Positions 19,429 through 30,524 of a stretch of DNA of 64,000 nucleotides are shown one piece after another. The stretch comes from Serratia symbiotica (GTDB lineage Bacteria > Pseudomonadota > Gammaproteobacteria > Enterobacterales > Enterobacteriaceae). Position 1 is the stretch's first letter. The number at the start of each line of letters is the position of its first letter. The position numbers were made by a program, and so were the translations under genes. The notes under the pieces are model-generated. The model saw only the letters and a list, made by a program, of their open reading frames with translations. It did no database searches and had not been told where the DNA came from. The DNA lies in the NCBI RefSeq assembly GCF_000821185.2, contig NZ_CP050855.1, positions 1,054,001 through 1,118,000 of the forward strand, given 5' to 3'.

Positions 19429-22026
19429 ATGGGTAAAGCTCTTGTAATAGTTGAGTCCCCGGCAAAAGCCAAAACTATTAATAAATATTTAGGGAATGGC
19501 TATGTGGTGAAGTCCAGCGTTGGTCATATCCGTGATTTGCCGACCAGTGGCTCAGCAAGCAAAAAAAGTACTGATTCAGCCGTAGATCAAGCCAAAAAGA
19601 AAGTTAAGAAAGATGAGAAGACGGCGCTGGTTAATCGTATGGGGGTCGATCCTTACCACGGCTGGAAAGCGCATTATGAAATCCTGCCGGGTAAAGAAAA
19701 AGTGGTTGCCGAGTTAAAATCGTTAGCGGAAAAAGCCGAACATATTTATCTCGCCACCGACCTTGATCGTGAAGGGGAAGCCATTGCCTGGCACCTGCGG
19801 GAAGTGATCGGTGGGGACGACAAGCGTTTTAGCCGTGTGGTGTTTAACGAAATCACCAAAAACGCGATCCAGCAGGCATTCAAACAGCCGGGCGAATTGA
19901 ATATTGACCGCGTCAATGCACAGCAGGCGCGCCGTTTTATGGATCGCGTAGTGGGCTACATGGTTTCTCCACTGCTGTGGAAGAAAATCGCCCGAGGCTT
20001 GTCTGCCGGGCGGGTTCAGTCGGTAGCCGTGCGATTAGTGGTTGAACGTGAGCGCGACATCAAGGCGTTCGTACCCGAAGAATACTGGGAACTGCACGCT
20101 GATCTGTTGGCGGAGGGTCACACTGCGCTACAGATGTCAGTGACACATGCCCACGATAAACCCTTCAAGCCAGTCAATCACCAGGAAACCCACGCTGCCA
20201 TCAAGCTGCTGGAAAAGGCACGATATACCGTATTGGATCGTGAAGACAAACCGACCAGCAGCAAGCCGGGCGCACCGTTCATTACTTCCACCTTACAACA
20301 GGCCGCCAGCACTCGCCTGGGTTTTGGTGTGAAGAAAACCATGATGATGGCTCAGCGGTTGTATGAAGCCGGGTACATTACCTATATGCGAACTGATTCC
20401 ACCAACCTGAGCCAAGATGCACTCACCATGGTGCGTGGCTACATCGGTGACAATTTTGGTACCAAGTATCTGCCAAAAGAGCCGAATCAGTACAGCAGCA
20501 AGGAAAATTCACAGGAAGCACACGAGGCCATCCGTCCTTCGGACGTTAACGCGATTACCGAGCAGTTGAAAGATATGGAAGCAGACGCGCAGAAGCTGTA
20601 TCAGTTGATCTGGCGTCAGTTTGTCGCCTGTCAGATGACGCCGGCGCAGTATGATTCCACCACGTTGTCGGTTAAGGCGGGTGATTACCAGCTACGCGCT
20701 AAGGGTCGCACGCTGCGCTTCGATGGTTGGACCAAGGTCATGCCTGTGCTGCGCAAGGGCGATGAAGACCGTACACTGCCGTTTATTGACGTTGGCAGCG
20801 AGTTGGATCTGCAAAAATTGATCCCAAGCCAACACTTTACCAAACCGCCAGCGCGTTACAGCGAAGCCTCATTGGTCAAAGAACTGGAAAAACGTGGCAT
20901 TGGTCGTCCGTCGACCTACGCGTCGATCATTTCGACCATTCAGGATCGTGGCTATGTGCGGGTGGAAAGCCGCCGTTTCTACGCGGAGAAAATGGGCGAG
21001 ATCGTGACTGACCGGTTGGCAGAGAACTTCTGTGGGTTGATGAATTACGATTTTACCGCCCGCATGGAAGACGGGTTGGATCAGGTTGCCAATAATCACG
21101 CCGAGTGGAAAGTGATACTGGATAAATTTTTCGCCGATTTCAGCGAACAGTTGGAAACAGCAGAGAAAGTACCAGAGGAGGGTGGCATGCGCCCGAACCA
21201 AATGGTGATGACCAACATTGACTGCCCAACCTGTGGCCGCAAAATGGGTATCCGAACCGCCAGTACCGGCGTGTTCCTCGGTTGCTCCGGTTATACGCTG
21301 CCACCGAAGGAACGCTGCAAAACCACCATAAACTTACTGCCGGAAGCAGAAGTACTCAATATTCTCGAAGGGGATGAAGCGGAAACCAACGCGCTGCGTG
21401 CCCGTGGCCGTTGTCAGAAATGTGGTACAGCGATGGACAGCTACCTGATCGACAATCAACGTAAGCTGCATGTTTGTGGCAACAACCCGGCGTGTGATGG
21501 TCATGAGATCGAAGAGGGAGAGTTCCGCCTTAAAGGTTATGATGGCCCGGTGGTTGAGTGCGACAAGTGTGGTTCTGAAATGCACCTAAAAATGGGACGT
21601 TTTGGTAAGTACATGGGTTGTACTAATGATCACTGCAAAAATACCCGTAAGATCCTGCGTAACGGCGACGTTGCACCACCGAAGGAGGATCCCGTTCCAT
21701 TGCCGGAACTACCGTGCGAGAAATCTGACGCTTACTTCGTCCTGCGCGATGGGGCAGCTGGCATATTCCTGGCGGCTAACACCTTCCCTAAATCGCGTGA
21801 AACCCGCGCGCCGCTGGTGGAAGAACTGGTTCGCTTTAAGGATCGCCTAGCGGAGAAACTCCGTTATCTGACGGATGCGCCAGTGGCCGATAGTGCGGGT
21901 AATAAAACGCTAGTGCGTTTTAGCCGCAAGACTAAACAGCAATATGTCATTTCTGAGAAAGACGGCAAGGCGACCGGCTGGTCTGCCTTCTATGTGGACG
22001 GCAAATGGGTGGAAGGCAAAAAGTAA
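19429..22026 (+). CDS. topA: DNA topoisomerase I
   Basis: Type IA topoisomerase that relaxes negative supercoils. 865 residues, as in E. coli. The TOPRIM domain is at the N-terminus ([31 protein letters not shown]). The active-site Tyr is in [13 protein letters not shown]. The C-terminal part has three zinc-binding segments: CPTCGRKMG...CSG...[10 protein letters not shown]...CGNNPAC and CDKCGSEMH...CTNDHC, then zinc-less ribbon domains. SD AGGTAAAGGT precedes the ATG. Intact. Confidence 0.98.
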   Translation: MGKALVIVESPAKAKTINKYLGNGYVVKSSVGHIRDLPTSGSASKKSTDSAVDQAKKKVKKDEKTALVNRMGVDPYHGWKAHYEILPGKEKVVAELKSLAEKAEHIYLATDLDREGEAIAWHLREVIGGDDKRFSRVVFNEITKNAIQQAFKQPGELNIDRVNAQQARRFMDRVVGYMVSPLLWKKIARGLSAGRVQSVAVRLVVERERDIKAFVPEEYWELHADLLAEGHTALQMSVTHAHDKPFKPVNHQETHAAIKLLEKARYTVLDREDKPTSSKPGAPFITSTLQQAASTRLGFGVKKTMMMAQRLYEAGYITYMRTDSTNLSQDALTMVRGYIGDNFGTKYLPKEPNQYSSKENSQEAHEAIRPSDVNAITEQLKDMEADAQKLYQLIWRQFVACQMTPAQYDSTTLSVKAGDYQLRAKGRTLRFDGWTKVMPVLRKGDEDRTLPFIDVGSELDLQKLIPSQHFTKPPARYSEASLVKELEKRGIGRPSTYASIISTIQDRGYVRVESRRFYAEKMGEIVTDRLAENFCGLMNYDFTARMEDGLDQVANNHAEWKVILDKFFADFSEQLETAEKVPEEGGMRPNQMVMTNIDCPTCGRKMGIRTASTGVFLGCSGYTLPPKERCKTTINLLPEAEVLNILEGDEAETNALRARGRCQKCGTAMDSYLIDNQRKLHVCGNNPACDGHEIEEGEFRLKGYDGPVVECDKCGSEMHLKMGRFGKYMGCTNDHCKNTRKILRNGDVAPPKEDPVPLPELPCEKSDAYFVLRDGAAGIFLAANTFPKSRETRAPLVEELVRFKDRLAEKLRYLTDAPVADSAGNKTLVRFSRKTKQQYVISEKDGKATGWSAFYVDGKWVEGKK

Positions 22027-22352
22027 ATTTTTAGCTTGGATCCCCCCAACAAAAAAACTAGCCCATGTGGCTAATGCCGATCGTTTAATAATCAACCAAA
22101 CGATCCGCTGGCTGGTATAAAAAGGATGCAGTTCGCTGATGGATCTTTGCTTATGATGCGTCTGACGGTCGCTGTCTTATGATTATGGTGGTCAAGCGAC
22201 TTGGCGGTAAAACTCCTCTACACATCTAGTAAGGGTGTTTATCGTGAGGGCAGACTTGGAAAGCCGAAGGCAAAGAGATGGCGCAGTGGGGTAAGGTGGC
22301 TATCATCGTCAAAGCCTGATACTTGCACGGAACCTGAGTTATCCGAATAGAG
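22027..22352. other. Degenerate sequence after topA
   Basis: No open gene. On the minus strand TAGCC-ACATG-GGCTA followed by GTTTTTTTG (about 22050-22073) resembles an intrinsic terminator pointing back toward topA, but no gene on that strand uses it. Part of the segment next to 22353 may belong to the same decayed group II intron. Confidence 0.35.
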
Positions 22353-22634
22353 CGGCTGGGTCGCATTGCATGACAGGCGGTGCAGAAGGCGCAAGCCTAG
22401 GTACAAAGCGGATGGCGTTGGGTAGTAGACCTTGATCTGGAAAAGTTCTTTGACCGGGTTAACCATAACATCTGGATATCATGGTTAACCTACAAAATCA
22501 ATGCTCTCAGACGACTCAAACTGATAAGGTGCTATCTGGTTAACCGGAAGTTAAAGGCGTACTGGAGGTACTGGGTCAGTGGATACATGGAAGGCTGCAA
22601 TGGCGGCAATGAAAAAGGTCATATACCTGGGTAA
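22353..22634 (+). pseudogene. Group II intron reverse transcriptase fragment
   Basis: One frame reads RLGRIA*QAVQKAQA*VQSG then WRWVVDLDLEKFFDRVNHN, the hallmark of group II intron-encoded reverse transcriptases (cf. the Asp-containing VDLDLEKFFDRVNHD block). It continues ISWLTYKINALRRLKLIRCY before losing similarity, ending at TAA 22632-22634. Two in-frame stops (TGA, TAG) and loss of the YADD-containing part show it is dead. It is followed within 40 bp by an IS1-like remnant. Confidence 0.75.
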
Positions 22635-22669
22635 AAGCGCTGATGAGAAAGGGGCTTCCTGGAAAATGG

Positions 22670-23032
22670 GGTGATACCTCTAATTGTTTGAATATGTTCT
22701 ACAATGCGGTTTTTGAGGTATCTCATGGTCAGCGTTAATATTCATTGTCCCCCGTTGTGATCCTGCTCTGGTTAACCGTCATGCTTAGAACCCTAAAGGC
22801 CAGGAACGCTTCTGCTGTCGTGAGTGCCGGTGTGTATTCCAGCTACCCTACACTTATCAGGTCAGGAAGCCAGGTGTTACAGAGCCAATCGTTGATATGG
22901 CCTTCAACGGCGCTGGGGTTCACGATACAGCAACAACACTTCTCTCTGCTTCTCACGTTCCATTGAGATGTATGAAAAAGTTATCGGTTCCTTCATTAAG
23001 AAACACATGTGCTACTAATTGGATGCATCACC
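22670..23032 (+). mobile_element. IS1-family remnant, internally deleted
   Basis: Left end GGTGATACCTCTAATTGTTT and right end (reverse strand) GGTGATGCATCCAATTAGTA form imperfect inverted repeats 363 bp apart; intact IS1 is near 770 bp. The interior retains a degraded insA: ATG at 22725 followed by fragments resembling CPRCD...NPKGQERF, CRECRCVFQL and EPIVDMAFNGAGV in shifting frames. No insB catalytic region is seen. A second truncated copy of the same element lies at 31829-32001. Confidence 0.75.
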
Positions 23033-23323
23033 AATGAATCTATCCTTGCCTGTTTTTCGCCACTATTGCCCAAATCTTTATGTTGCTGGAAAAGCAACAT
23101 AATTATTCTCATAATGTGATAAATCTCTACACTTGAAGCTTCGATGCGATATAGTGGTTATATAAAATACTTTTTATTAATTAAATATTATTAATAATGG
23201 CGATATCTTCAGCATCTGGCAGTAGGAACACACCGTCTCTAAGGCTTCTAACTCTTCATCATACTTGAGATACCGTTACATTTGGCTGCGGAAAGCCGCA
23301 GTCTTTAATCTAGAGTGGTATAA

Positions 23324-24301
<978 letters not shown>

Positions 24302-24373
24302 ACTAGCTGGCTGCTATTGACGTATTGCCTCTGTAAACCGCTAATCATTAACAAAGGCACCTTGATTTTTCTG

Positions 24374-24979
24374 TCACAGCGGTTTTATTTTTGAATCCAG
24401 TAGATGCCCCATTTTGGTGGCCTTAGTGGCCAGATAATGCGCATTCTTTGGGTTTTTGCCTACGATCAGGGGTACGCGGGCGGTGATGTTGATACCAGCT
24501 TCGCTCAGGATGTTAACCTTTTGCGGGTTGTTGGTCAGTAAACGCACCGCATTCACTCCTAGCAGTTTGAACATATCAGCGCACAGGGTGAAGTCACGTT
24601 CGTCGGCGGCGAAGCCGAGCTGATAGTTGGCCTCCACAGTATCAGCCCCTTGATCCTGCAAAGCGTAGGCACGGATCTTGTTCAACAGGCCGATATTGCG
24701 GCCTTCTTGACGATGGTAAAGCAGAATGCCACGTCCTTCTTCGGCGATATACGCCAGCGCAGCTTCCAGTTGGAAACCGCAGTCGCAGCGCAGGCTGAAT
24801 AATGCATCACCGGTTAGACACTCAGAATGTATGCGTGCCAGCACCGGCATCTCGCCAGAGATATCCCCAAAAACTAACGCCAGATGGTCATGCCCGGTAG
24901 CCAACTCTTCGAATCCTACCATAAGGAAGTCACCCCAAGGTGTCGGCAATTTAGCTTCTGCCACCCGTTTAAGCTGCAT
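24374..24979 (-). CDS. ribA: GTP cyclohydrolase II
   Basis: Converts GTP to 2,5-diamino-6-ribosylamino-4(3H)-pyrimidinone 5'-phosphate, the first step of riboflavin synthesis. 201 residues from ATG 24979 ([20 protein letters not shown]); an in-frame ATG at 24991 adds only four residues and does not match homologues. Zinc ligands Cys54, Cys65, Cys67 ([15 protein letters not shown]) and the [13 protein letters not shown] active-site block are present. Confidence 0.97.
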   Translation of the reverse strand: MQLKRVAEAKLPTPWGDFLMVGFEELATGHDHLALVFGDISGEMPVLARIHSECLTGDALFSLRCDCGFQLEAALAYIAEEGRGILLYHRQEGRNIGLLNKIRAYALQDQGADTVEANYQLGFAADERDFTLCADMFKLLGVNAVRLLTNNPQKVNILSEAGINITARVPLIVGKNPKNAHYLATKATKMGHLLDSKIKPL

Positions 24980-25238
24980 GTTATTTTCCACAAATACATC
25001 CTATTCAATCGTTGTTACGCATCCTACGTCCGGTTCAGTGAACTGACCAGTACTAAAACGTGCTACGCCGATCTCTGTTTCATTCATTATCGGCTATTTT
25101 GCCACAATTTCTTGGTTGGCAGTGCTCAGAAAACCAGCAGATGATATTATTTAACGCCTATTTTTATTGCACTGAGCTAATTTTTTTCGCGTACTATCGA
25201 TCCAACTACCTGTTGGTTCAGCCATGAGGGGTAAGGGG

Positions 25239-26000
25239 ATGCATGAAATAGCAAAACGCACGGCGGTGGGCGCGTTGCTACTGCTGATAATGCCGATGAT
25301 GCTTTGGGTATCTGGCTGGCATTGGTGCCCCGGCAGTAATGAAATGCTGCTGAAAGGGCTGTACTGGGTTACTGCGACCGTGACGTCACCATGGGGATCC
25401 CTCACTAGCATTCTCCTCAGCGCCTGGTTCCTGTGGTGCCTACGCTTATGCCCCAAGGCAGCCATCGGGCTGGTAATGTTGCTTTCCGCTGCGATGTTAA
25501 TCGGTCAGGGCATAAAATCGATGATCAAGGATCGGGTGCAAGAACCCCGGCCATTTGTCGTTTGGCTTGAACAGAATCACGGCGTTGATGAAAAATACTT
25601 TTATTCGTTACATAGCAAACAGCGTAGCGCATTAGTGGCGGAGTTGTCGCAGGGGCAAAATCTGGTGCCAATTTGGTTGAGCAAGCATTGGCAGTTTGAA
25701 ACCGGTTTTGCCTTCCCATCAGGGCATACCTTGTTCGCTGCTACCTGGGCGCTGCTGGGTGTTGGGTTATTGTGGCCGCGCCGCCACTACAAAACCGTAG
25801 TGCTACTGATGCTATGGGCAGCAGGTGTTATGGGTAGCCGTCTAATGCTGGGTATGCATTGGTCACGCGATTTAGTCATGGCTACGTTGATCAGTTGGCT
25901 ACTGGTGACGCTCACCTGCTGGCTGGCACAGCGGTGGTACGGATTATTGATGCCGCCACAAGGGCAGCAGGGCTTGACGGTAGGTAAATCACAAAAATGA
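25239..26000 (+). CDS. pgpB: Phosphatidylglycerophosphatase B
   Basis: Inner-membrane PAP2-family phosphatase acting on phosphatidylglycerophosphate and undecaprenyl pyrophosphate. Motifs: KDRVQEPRPF, FPSGHTLFAATWALLG and SRLMLGMHWSRDLVMA, with six membrane segments. The ATG at 25239 (MHEIAKRTAVGALLLLIMPM, 253 residues) has GAGGGG seven bases upstream and matches the E. coli N-terminus; the ATG at 25224 lacks a ribosome site. Lies between ribA (divergent) and lapA, as in E. coli. Confidence 0.93.
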   Translation: MHEIAKRTAVGALLLLIMPMMLWVSGWHWCPGSNEMLLKGLYWVTATVTSPWGSLTSILLSAWFLWCLRLCPKAAIGLVMLLSAAMLIGQGIKSMIKDRVQEPRPFVVWLEQNHGVDEKYFYSLHSKQRSALVAELSQGQNLVPIWLSKHWQFETGFAFPSGHTLFAATWALLGVGLLWPRRHYKTVVLLMLWAAGVMGSRLMLGMHWSRDLVMATLISWLLVTLTCWLAQRWYGLLMPPQGQQGLTVGKSQK

Positions 26001-26283
26001 TTAAGTAATGACGTTGTCACCTACATCAGCGGCTCGCGAATGAGCCGCATTAATCGCTGGTGTCGCCATGCCATTAGCCATTTGTTTGGTTACCCTCACA
26101 ACCTGATAAATCCGCTATTTTGAGCAGCTTCCGGGGTAATTTGTGCGACGAAAATGCGAGCAAATGTGTGGTCTTATCGTGCCGCAGGGTTTCCCAGCCA
26201 CGATGGGAAATGCTAACTTAATAGTTAGGGACGCCACATATTGGCATAGTTCATCTGATTAACTCGGCTTTATGGGAAAGAAT

Positions 26284-26586
26284 GTGAAATACTTGCTGAT
26301 TTTTTTATTTATTTTGGTGATTTTCGTGATTTCGGCCACCTTCGGTGCACATAACGATCAGGTAGTGACTTTTAACTACTTAATTGCCCAAGGTGACTAT
26401 CAAGTTTCAACCTTGTTGGCTGTGCTGTTTGGTGCCGGTTTTATCCTGGGATGGATCATTTGCGGCCTTTTCTATCTGCGTACCCGCATTGCCCTGGGGC
26501 GCGCCGAACGCAAGATTAAAAGGCTGACGCTGCAACTTGAACAGCCTGCTGAACCAGTGGTTCAGCCCATCGTCAACAAGGAATGA
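26284..26586 (+). CDS. lapA: Lipopolysaccharide assembly protein A
   Basis: Small inner-membrane protein (YciS) with two membrane segments (YLLIFLFILVIFVISATFGA and LLAVLFGAGFILGWIICGLF) and a basic coiled tail (RAERKIKRLTLQLEQ). It works with LapB in LPS synthesis control. A GTG at 26284 gives the VKYLLIF start used in E. coli; an ATG at 26272 (MGKNVKYLL) is also possible. Followed by lapB after 6 bp, one operon. Confidence 0.9.
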   Translation: MKYLLIFLFILVIFVISATFGAHNDQVVTFNYLIAQGDYQVSTLLAVLFGAGFILGWIICGLFYLRTRIALGRAERKIKRLTLQLEQPAEPVVQPIVNKE

Positions 26587-26592
26587 GCCTCA

Positions 26593-27765
26593 ATGCTAGA
26601 ACTGCTGTTTCTATTGCTGCCCGTGGCTGCCGCGTATGGTTGGTACATGGGGCGCAGAAGTGCTCAGCAGGATAAACAACAGGAGGCCAACCGCCTATCG
26701 CGTGAGTATGTTGCCGGGGTTAACTTCTTGCTTTCCAATCAGCAAGATAAGGCGGTCGATCTGTTTCTTGATATGTTGAAAGAGGACAGCAATACCGTTG
26801 AAGCTCATCTGACGTTGGGTAACCTGTTTCGTTCGCGTGGTGAAGTTGACCGCGCTATCCGCATCCATCAGGCACTGATGGAAAGCTCGTCACTGACATT
26901 CGAACAACGCCTGCTGGCGGTGCAACAACTGGGTCGCGATTACATGTCAGCCGGTATGTATGACCGCGCGGAGGACATGTTCAGCCAACTGATTGACGAA
27001 GAAGATTTCCGCATCTCGGCTCTACAGCAACTGCTAGTGATCCATCAGGCCACCAGTGATTGGATGAAAGCGATTGACGTGGCGGAAAAGCTGGTCAAGC
27101 TAGGTATGGATAAGCAGCATATTGAGATCGCTCATTTTTACTGCGAACTGGCATTGCAGGCGGTGAGTAGTGACGATCTCGATAAAGCGATGTCCCTACT
27201 AAAGCGTGCCGCCTCGGCAGATAAGCAATGCGCCCGCGTCTCCATCATGTTTGGTCGCATTTATATGGCGCAACACGATTACGCCAAAGCGATAGAATCG
27301 CTGCAACGGGTGCTGAGCCAAGATAAGGAATTGGTTAGCGAGACGTTGCCGATGCTGCACCAATGCTACCAGTATTGGCCGGATCAGCAGCAGGTTTGGA
27401 CCGCTTTCCTTAAACGTTGTGTGGAGGAGAATTGCGGTGCAACTGCTGAACTGATGCTAGCAGAGATTATCGAACAGTATGAAGGGTGCGATGTGGTGCA
27501 GGCGTATATCAACCGACAATTGCAGCGTCATCCTACCATGCGTGTATTCTATAGGTTGATGGATTATCATTTGGCGGACGCCGAAGATGGGCGGGCAAAG
27601 GAGAGTTTGCTGCTGCTACGTGACATGGTCGGCGAGCAGATACGCACCAAACCACGTTATCGCTGCCATAAATGCGGCTTTACCGCCCATTCGCTCTATT
27701 GGCACTGCCCATCGTGCCGGAGCTGGGCGTCGGTCAAACCGATACGTGGCCTTGATGGTCAGTAG
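26593..27765 (+). CDS. lapB: Lipopolysaccharide assembly protein B
   Basis: Membrane-anchored adaptor (YciM) that directs LpxC to FtsH proteolysis, setting LPS levels. 390 residues: an N-terminal membrane helix (LELLFLLLPVAAAYGWYMG), then about nine TPR motifs (e.g. VEAHLTLGNLFRSRGEVDRA), then a rubredoxin-type metal site YRCHKCGFTAHSLYWHCPSC near the C-terminus. Intact. In E. coli pyrF follows closely; here 2.9 kb intervenes. Confidence 0.97.
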   Translation: MLELLFLLLPVAAAYGWYMGRRSAQQDKQQEANRLSREYVAGVNFLLSNQQDKAVDLFLDMLKEDSNTVEAHLTLGNLFRSRGEVDRAIRIHQALMESSSLTFEQRLLAVQQLGRDYMSAGMYDRAEDMFSQLIDEEDFRISALQQLLVIHQATSDWMKAIDVAEKLVKLGMDKQHIEIAHFYCELALQAVSSDDLDKAMSLLKRAASADKQCARVSIMFGRIYMAQHDYAKAIESLQRVLSQDKELVSETLPMLHQCYQYWPDQQQVWTAFLKRCVEENCGATAELMLAEIIEQYEGCDVVQAYINRQLQRHPTMRVFYRLMDYHLADAEDGRAKESLLLLRDMVGEQIRTKPRYRCHKCGFTAHSLYWHCPSCRSWASVKPIRGLDGQ

Positions 27766-27958
27766 CCGTAGACAAAATCTCCACTCAATTGGAATTGTTG
27801 ACGCTGCTAACCTTGTTCAGGATCGGCATGATAACCAGTGATGACTGGAGCAGTTATCATACGGTTTCGTTTACGTCATTTATGAGTATGTCATACTACG
27901 AGGCAGTAGCAGCCTCGTGCCGCACCACAATTTTATTGGTGTTGAACACCACACTTCC

Positions 27959-28819
27959 TTAATTATTGAGTAAAAGTGATAATAATTTTATATCATAGAT
28001 TTTTCTCTTAAAATTTAAGTACTGATTTGACGAACAATCGTTAGAGACTTCTTTTAATTCGCGAATCGATGTATTCGGCTGTGAATTAACACCAAGACAT
28101 GTGAAACTCAGAGGTACCGGTGGTTGGGTTCCATTAATAACCATATTCATAACCCCTAAGGGGGTATCCATATTGGCGTAATTTTCTGTAGAGGTTGTAT
28201 CTTGGTCAAAAGAATGGTTATACCCTTCATTACGTATCCATCGAGAGTTCCAGAACGATTGCGTAAATAGGGCGGAAATATGATCATTGTAATACTGACG
28301 TAACATATCACCATTAAGTTCTGCATAAGCAATTATTCTGTCATGGCTAAAACCTTCTCGAGCCACAAACTCTCCCATGTGGGTATAATCGTTTATAAGC
28401 CTCGTCAGACGTTCTCGCCTTAGCGAATTTTCAGGAGATAAATTTCGTGCATTGATTAATGATTCATCAACACTAAAAAAGTTAGATGCTGGCCTTATTT
28501 CATATATATATGTAACAAACTCCTTAGAAAATGGCTCCTCACTGTTCGGCCGAGCCAATGAAGCCGCATGCATTACTGCTGTTCTTAAGCTTGATGTGGT
28601 AGAAACAAAATTAGATCTTCTGCCTTCTAGTGACTCCCCTTCGAAATGGTGTGTGAGATCATCATCTGGTTGTCCCTCTTCCCATGGATACATCCCCCCT
28701 GAAATATTTATTTTTGAAAGATCACGGTCATCTACTCTGTAAACAATATGAAAAGGATTTACAGACCATGCTATAAAACTAATAAACAAGAGTGGAATCA
28801 AGATGATTATTTTTTTCAT
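27959..28819 (-). CDS. AB5-type toxin A subunit, ADP-ribosyltransferase (cholera/pertussis class)
   Basis: Predicted secreted toxin of 286 residues that would transfer ADP-ribose from NAD to a host protein. Signal peptide at 1-19 (MKKIIILIPLLFISFIAWS). Near the mature N-terminus VYRVDDRD holds the NAD-binding Arg28, as in YRADSRPP of heat-labile toxin and VYRYDSRPP of pertussis S1. FVSTTSSLRTA (71-81) is the Ser-Thr-Ser strand, YIYEIRPASNFFSVDE (104-119) the next strand, and Glu150 in THMGEFVAREGF aligns with the catalytic Glu of pertussis S1. Cys241 and Cys262 near the C-terminus suggest the disulfide loop joining A1 to an A2 helix (SNQYLNFKRKIYDIKLL). GGGGA lies six bases before ATG 28819. 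The small secreted protein encoded upstream is the likely B subunit. Local DNA is AT-rich, suggesting acquisition. No family member this close is known to me. Confidence 0.78.
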   Translation of the reverse strand: MKKIIILIPLLFISFIAWSVNPFHIVYRVDDRDLSKINISGGMYPWEEGQPDDDLTHHFEGESLEGRRSNFVSTTSSLRTAVMHAASLARPNSEEPFSKEFVTYIYEIRPASNFFSVDESLINARNLSPENSLRRERLTRLINDYTHMGEFVAREGFSHDRIIAYAELNGDMLRQYYNDHISALFTQSFWNSRWIRNEGYNHSFDQDTTSTENYANMDTPLGVMNMVINGTQPPVPLSFTCLGVNSQPNTSIRELKEVSNDCSSNQYLNFKRKIYDIKLLSLLLNN

Positions 28820-29030
28820 TTATTCCCCACTTATATATAATTAACCAATAAGTACAGTTTTATCCTGGCTCAGTGATTACAGAAGTTAGGCCTACAGCAT
28901 ACTTGTTATATTGTGGTTACTATTTTTATAACAATTAAACAAACCATTATGGGATGCTAAAAATAATTAAATTTATAAAAATAGATGTCATTTAATAATC
29001 ACGATATAATTGTTATTTTTTACTTCCTTG

Positions 29031-29399
29031 TCATTTTGGCCAGTTTGGATAATTCTCAATCCCCAATATCTCAGATTGGTCGTTAGGGGATACACAAACA
29101 TCAACTTGATCCTTAAATAATCGTGATTGACTGGCTATATTAAACATGTTTGTAATAAACCCATCTCCGCGACCATTGGCTCCAGATGTACTGAAATAAT
29201 AAGCATCGCTTCCGTTAATATTCATTTTGATGTGTAGCGTCGGCCAAGTATTATCTTTTGCATGACTTATCCCAACTTGTGTAATAAATCCTGTTCTTAT
29301 CACCCCGTTATTGGCATAACAAATTTGATGAAGGTTTACATTGGACGCATTTGCCATGATAGGCATCATCATGATAATTATAAACAGTTTAATATTCAT
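29031..29399 (-). CDS. Probable AB5 toxin B subunit
   Basis: Small secreted protein of 122 residues from ATG 29399 (MNIKLFIIIMMMPIMANA, signal peptide ~1-18); a longer frame to 29465 would add an unlikely N-terminus. The mature part of ~103 residues has the size of B pentamer subunits and exactly two cysteines, one near the start (NLHQICYANNG) and one near the end (DQVDVCVSPND), the disulfide placement of LT/CT and ArtB-like OB-fold subunits. It is read before the A gene, 211 bp upstream on the same strand. The assignment rests on neighbourhood, size, signal and cysteines; sequence identity to known B subunits is not obvious. Confidence 0.6.
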   Translation of the reverse strand: MNIKLFIIIMMMPIMANASNVNLHQICYANNGVIRTGFITQVGISHAKDNTWPTLHIKMNINGSDAYYFSTSGANGRGDGFITNMFNIASQSRLFKDQVDVCVSPNDQSEILGIENYPNWPK

Positions 29400-30322
29400 A
29401 CTTAAGTATCCATTATAAGGAAAACAGGTATGAGAACCCTTCTTGGATAGGGAAGTATTCACCAAAAGAAGGAATATCTATAGCATATTTGACTCTACTC
29501 CTTATTACTAATATCGCCAACCCCTAATGTAAATGATAGACACAATTGGACTTTGAAAGTGACGAAAAAAATGCCACCAAGTGGTCATTCTAAGTGGCTA
29601 AAACAAACCAGACGGCTTACACCGCAGATTGCCATTTCTCGCCATCTGATTTACGACAGTCAAATTACCTATAACCATTTTGATTGCTTAACCATCATCG
29701 TGGTTAAGTTACTCCTAAACTCTAATTCTCCCATTGGCCCAACATAAGTTATTGGTTATTCAAAAGTACTTAACGTACGTTTTGTACGGTGAGGTTCCAG
29801 CCCCCTCAACACCGCGCCTAAACCGGCTGGGCGACGACGGTTTTTTTCCGTCTTCAGCACTCACATTCTTTTTTCTTTTAGACGCTATACTTGAGTAGAA
29901 TACTGTTTATATACGCAGTAATTTGATGCTACAACGAAATTCATCCACTGTCAATATCTGAGGTGCACCGTATCAAGATTACACTTAAAATAATAATATT
30001 TATCAATAAAAATAAATTTTTGCTGTGAAGCAGCACTCAAATGAAAGGTCGCAGCCGTTGCCACATCGTTGTTGACCGTCGCCGGATGCACCCTCGTCCT
30101 GAACGCCACACGGCTCACCAATGCGTCTGATGATGGGTTCGGCCCTAACTTTACGACGAGAAAATTAACGGCAGTTTTTGGGAATAGTGAAGTCATGCTG
30201 AAATGTGAGAATAATCAGTTTTGACGGGTTAATAGGGAGTTTATAGCATGAGATATGATTCCCTTTCCTTTGACGAATTTCTGATAGGGTGATCCATAAT
30301 ATGACTATGCTGCGGAGATGAA
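29400..30322. other. AT-rich stretch upstream of toxin genes, no clear gene
   Basis: About 0.9 kb with low GC by eye. Short open frames at 29553-29747 (plus) and 29951-30196 (minus) give products I do not recognise and look accidental. Inverted sequence CTTAACGTACGTTTTGTACG near 29770 and a T-run at 29839-29847 after a GC stretch may be transcription signals. The promoter for the toxin pair should lie near 29420-29520, but no consensus box is convincing. Confidence 0.4.
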
Positions 30323-30524
30323 ATGGGCCAGAGAATAATGTTATACCCCTGAATTCAAAAGAAGGGCAATACCTTCTTTGCAAAATGGCTTCTGATCGCA
30401 GGGTGTTTCCGGGTCAGGGTGCTTTGAGGGGATAGAGCCAAGAGAAACATTGGAAACAGCACTTAGGAGGGTAGTGAGAGAAGAGCTGGAGATAATGAAA
30501 TCACTTCTGCCTAGAAAGGATTGA
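30323..30524 (+). pseudogene. nudI: Nudix hydrolase NudI fragment
   Basis: The frame from ATG 30323 reads [10 protein letters not shown]...[20 protein letters not shown] then stops. In a shifted frame it continues [20 protein letters not shown], which is the Nudix box (G-x5-E-x7-REUxEE-x-GU) as in E. coli NudI, a pyrimidine-dNTP pyrophosphatase. Only ~65 of 141 codons remain and there is at least one frameshift, so it is non-functional. It lies at the end of the inserted segment, just before pyrF. Confidence 0.75.

Noticed and set aside
26029..26048. GCGGCTC/GAGCCGC hairpin after pgpB as a terminator
   Set aside because: No U-run follows on either strand, so the call would be weak.
27587..27841. 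ORF overlapping the end of lapB
   Set aside because: It is out of frame with lapB, which is conserved throughout; no homology.
27959..29399. Toxin-antitoxin or contact-dependent inhibition system instead of AB5 toxin
   Set aside because: Both products have signal peptides and the larger has secreted ART features, which does not fit a cytoplasmic toxin-antitoxin pair; no immunity-like gene is adjacent.
29553..29747. Possible third gene in the toxin segment
   Set aside because: The frame has no signal peptide or domain and overlaps no conserved feature; coding status not supported.
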